A DNA stretch of 64,000 bases from Microbacterium terregens (GTDB taxonomy: Bacteria; Actinomycetota; Actinomycetes; Actinomycetales; Microbacteriaceae), in contig NZ_BAAAWH010000001.1 of the NCBI RefSeq assembly GCF_039534975.1, forward strand, positions 2,604,001 through 2,668,000. Direction: 5' to 3'. Below are positions 63,016-64,000 of this stretch, piece by piece. The first letter of the stretch is position 1, and the number at the start of each line of letters is the position of its first letter. Under the pieces are notes generated by a model. It was not told the origin of the DNA and did not search any database. It was given only the letters and a program-made list of their open reading frames with translations. The position numbers were made by a program, and so were the translations under genes.

Positions 63016-63794
63016 GCGGGCCGGCGCCGGCGGACGCGCCGCCCGCGAAGGTGCACCGGCAGGCGGCCTGGCATGCGGCGACCGTGGTCACTTCGCTGCC
63101 CGAGACCCCGACGGCACGGCGCATCGAGTTGGACGTGCCGACGTGGCCGGGCAACGACGCCGGATCCCACCTGGACGTGCGCTTGACCGCACCCGACGGA
63201 TACCAGGCGACCCGGTCGTACTCGATCGCTTCCGCTGGCGAGGGCACCCGCGTCCTGCTCGCCGTCGACGAGCTGCCCGACGGCGAAGTCTCGCCGTTCC
63301 TGGTGCACGATCTGCGCGCGGGCGACCAGCTGGAGCTGCACGGGCCGCTCGGCGCGTATTTCGTGTGGGCACCGCCCCCGGCGGGCGAGATGTCCCGACC
63401 CGTGCAGCTCATCGCCGGCGGCTCGGGCGTGGTCCCACTCTTCTCGATGGCGACCGCGCACGCGGAGGCGCGCGATGCGACCGAGTTCCGCCTCCTGTAC
63501 TCGGTGCGCACGCCGCAGGACGTGTTCTTCCGCTCCGAGCTCGAGGCGCTCGCCGCCGCCGCGCCCGCGCTGTGGCTTGATTTCGTCTACACGCGCAAGG
63601 CTCCCGACGGATGGCCGACCCCGCCCGGCCGGATCACGCGCGAGATGCTCGATGCCGCGACGCTGCCCGCGGCATCCGACCCGCTGGTGTTCGTCTGCGG
63701 TCCCACGCCGTTCGTCGAGGCGGTGGCGGAGTGGCTGATCGAGGCCGGGCACCGGCCCGGCAATGTGCGCACGGAAAGATTCGGAGGTTCGTGA
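63012..63794 (+). CDS. FAD/NAD(P)-binding ferredoxin-reductase-type oxidoreductase
   Basis: 260 aa. FAD-binding barrel (RSYSIAS motif in YQATRSYSIASAGEG) and an NAD-binding domain (LIAGGSGVVPLFSM, ending FVCGPTPFVEAVAEWL). No 2Fe-2S domain is attached, so it may reduce a separate carrier or the molybdoenzyme directly. It starts within the stop of the preceding gene (GTGA) and its stop overlaps the next start by 1 bp. Confidence 0.92.
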   Translation: MSGPAPADAPPAKVHRQAAWHAATVVTSLPETPTARRIELDVPTWPGNDAGSHLDVRLTAPDGYQATRSYSIASAGEGTRVLLAVDELPDGEVSPFLVHDLRAGDQLELHGPLGAYFVWAPPPAGEMSRPVQLIAGGSGVVPLFSMATAHAEARDATEFRLLYSVRTPQDVFFRSELEALAAAAPALWLDFVYTRKAPDGWPTPPGRITREMLDAATLPAASDPLVFVCGPTPFVEAVAEWLIEAGHRPGNVRTERFGGS

Positions 63795-64000
63795 TGACCA
63801 AGTTGGATGGAAACGTCCTGGCCGGGCGCCTTGTCGACATGCTCGGCTGGGATGCCACCGGCGCTGACGCGCGCTGCACGACGTGCGGCACGCACGGGAT
63901 GATCGCCGTCGCGGTCGTCTACGCGACCGCGATGGGCACGGTGGCACGCTGCAGCACCTGCGACGGCGTTCTGGCGACCTTCGTCGAAGGCGACGGTGGT
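63794..64000 (+). CDS. DUF6510-like zinc-ribbon protein (runs off right edge)
   Basis: The first 69 codons are present. LDGNVLAGRLVDMLG at the start and two Cys pairs (CTTC and CSTC) match the short DUF6510-type proteins that accompany sulfite-oxidase-like enzyme and reductase genes; I recall this association rather than having searched it. The Cys pairs could bind zinc. Overlaps the reductase stop (TGATG). Confidence 0.75.
   Translation, partial: MTKLDGNVLAGRLVDMLGWDATGADARCTTCGTHGMIAVAVVYATAMGTVARCSTCDGVLATFVEGDGG

Overview
The window is chromosomal DNA from a high-GC actinobacterium, most likely Microbacteriaceae (Microbacterium-like). The evidence is the very high GC, the conserved actinobacterial order glmU-prs / ispE / rsmA / tatD-metG-rsmI / pmt, and about twenty genes whose -10 box sits 5-8 nt before the start codon, as expected for leaderless mRNAs. 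I see no phage, insertion sequence, CRISPR array or rRNA. Coding density is high; no gene-free stretch exceeds 300 bp. The longest are 48366-48653, with promoter and palindromes, and 1680-1934, with promoters.

Layout. (1) 1-4324: prs (partial), glmU and tRNA-Gln(TTG) on the minus strand, then a MarR regulator, an unusual zinc-ribbon SDR protein and a small SH3-like protein on plus. (2) 4340-10628: an ABC-F ATPase, a four-gene glycine-betaine/choline-type ABC importer, and ispE coupled to an aldo/keto reductase. (3) 10625-20395: stealth phosphotransferase, phosphodiesterase, rsmA, sugar MFS porter, tatD, metG, rsmI. (4) 20419-30016: Pmt mannosyltransferase, YyaL-like protein, aldo/keto reductase, HrpA helicase, zinc-free MDR oxidoreductase. 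(5) 30099-37660: a tightly overlapping seven-gene operon pairing a peptide/nickel-type ABC importer with a luciferase-like flavin monooxygenase and two AhpD/CMD-type proteins. (6) 37805-42496: a DszA/NtaA-type flavin monooxygenase, a sulfurtransferase, MetY and a Gfo/Idh dehydrogenase. With (5) this suggests uptake and oxidative breakdown of an organic, perhaps sulfur-containing, compound. (7) 42559-51896: an NYN-LOTUS protein, a ROK regulator and two complete tandem xylose-type ABC importers. (8) 52006-57009: RsmC-like methyltransferase, sirtuin, ATP-dependent DNA ligase, two DoxX proteins around a degenerate hydrolase. (9) 57138-64000: molybdenum cofactor genes (moeZ-like, moeA, moaC-mogA fusion, moaE, moaD, moaA) beside a sulfite-oxidase-like enzyme, a flavin reductase and a DUF6510-like zinc-ribbon protein.

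The most striking unexplained signal is a 73-bp palindromic element present four times (6143, 19504, 30026, 60923). Its 28-bp arms carry compensatory changes between copies, and its 17-nt loop is nearly constant. All four copies lie at gene 3' ends, three of them between convergent genes. Also notable are a heptamer, GGATGCC, repeated about ninety times by eye across both strands and all frames, and a back-to-back leaderless promoter between rsmI and pmt.
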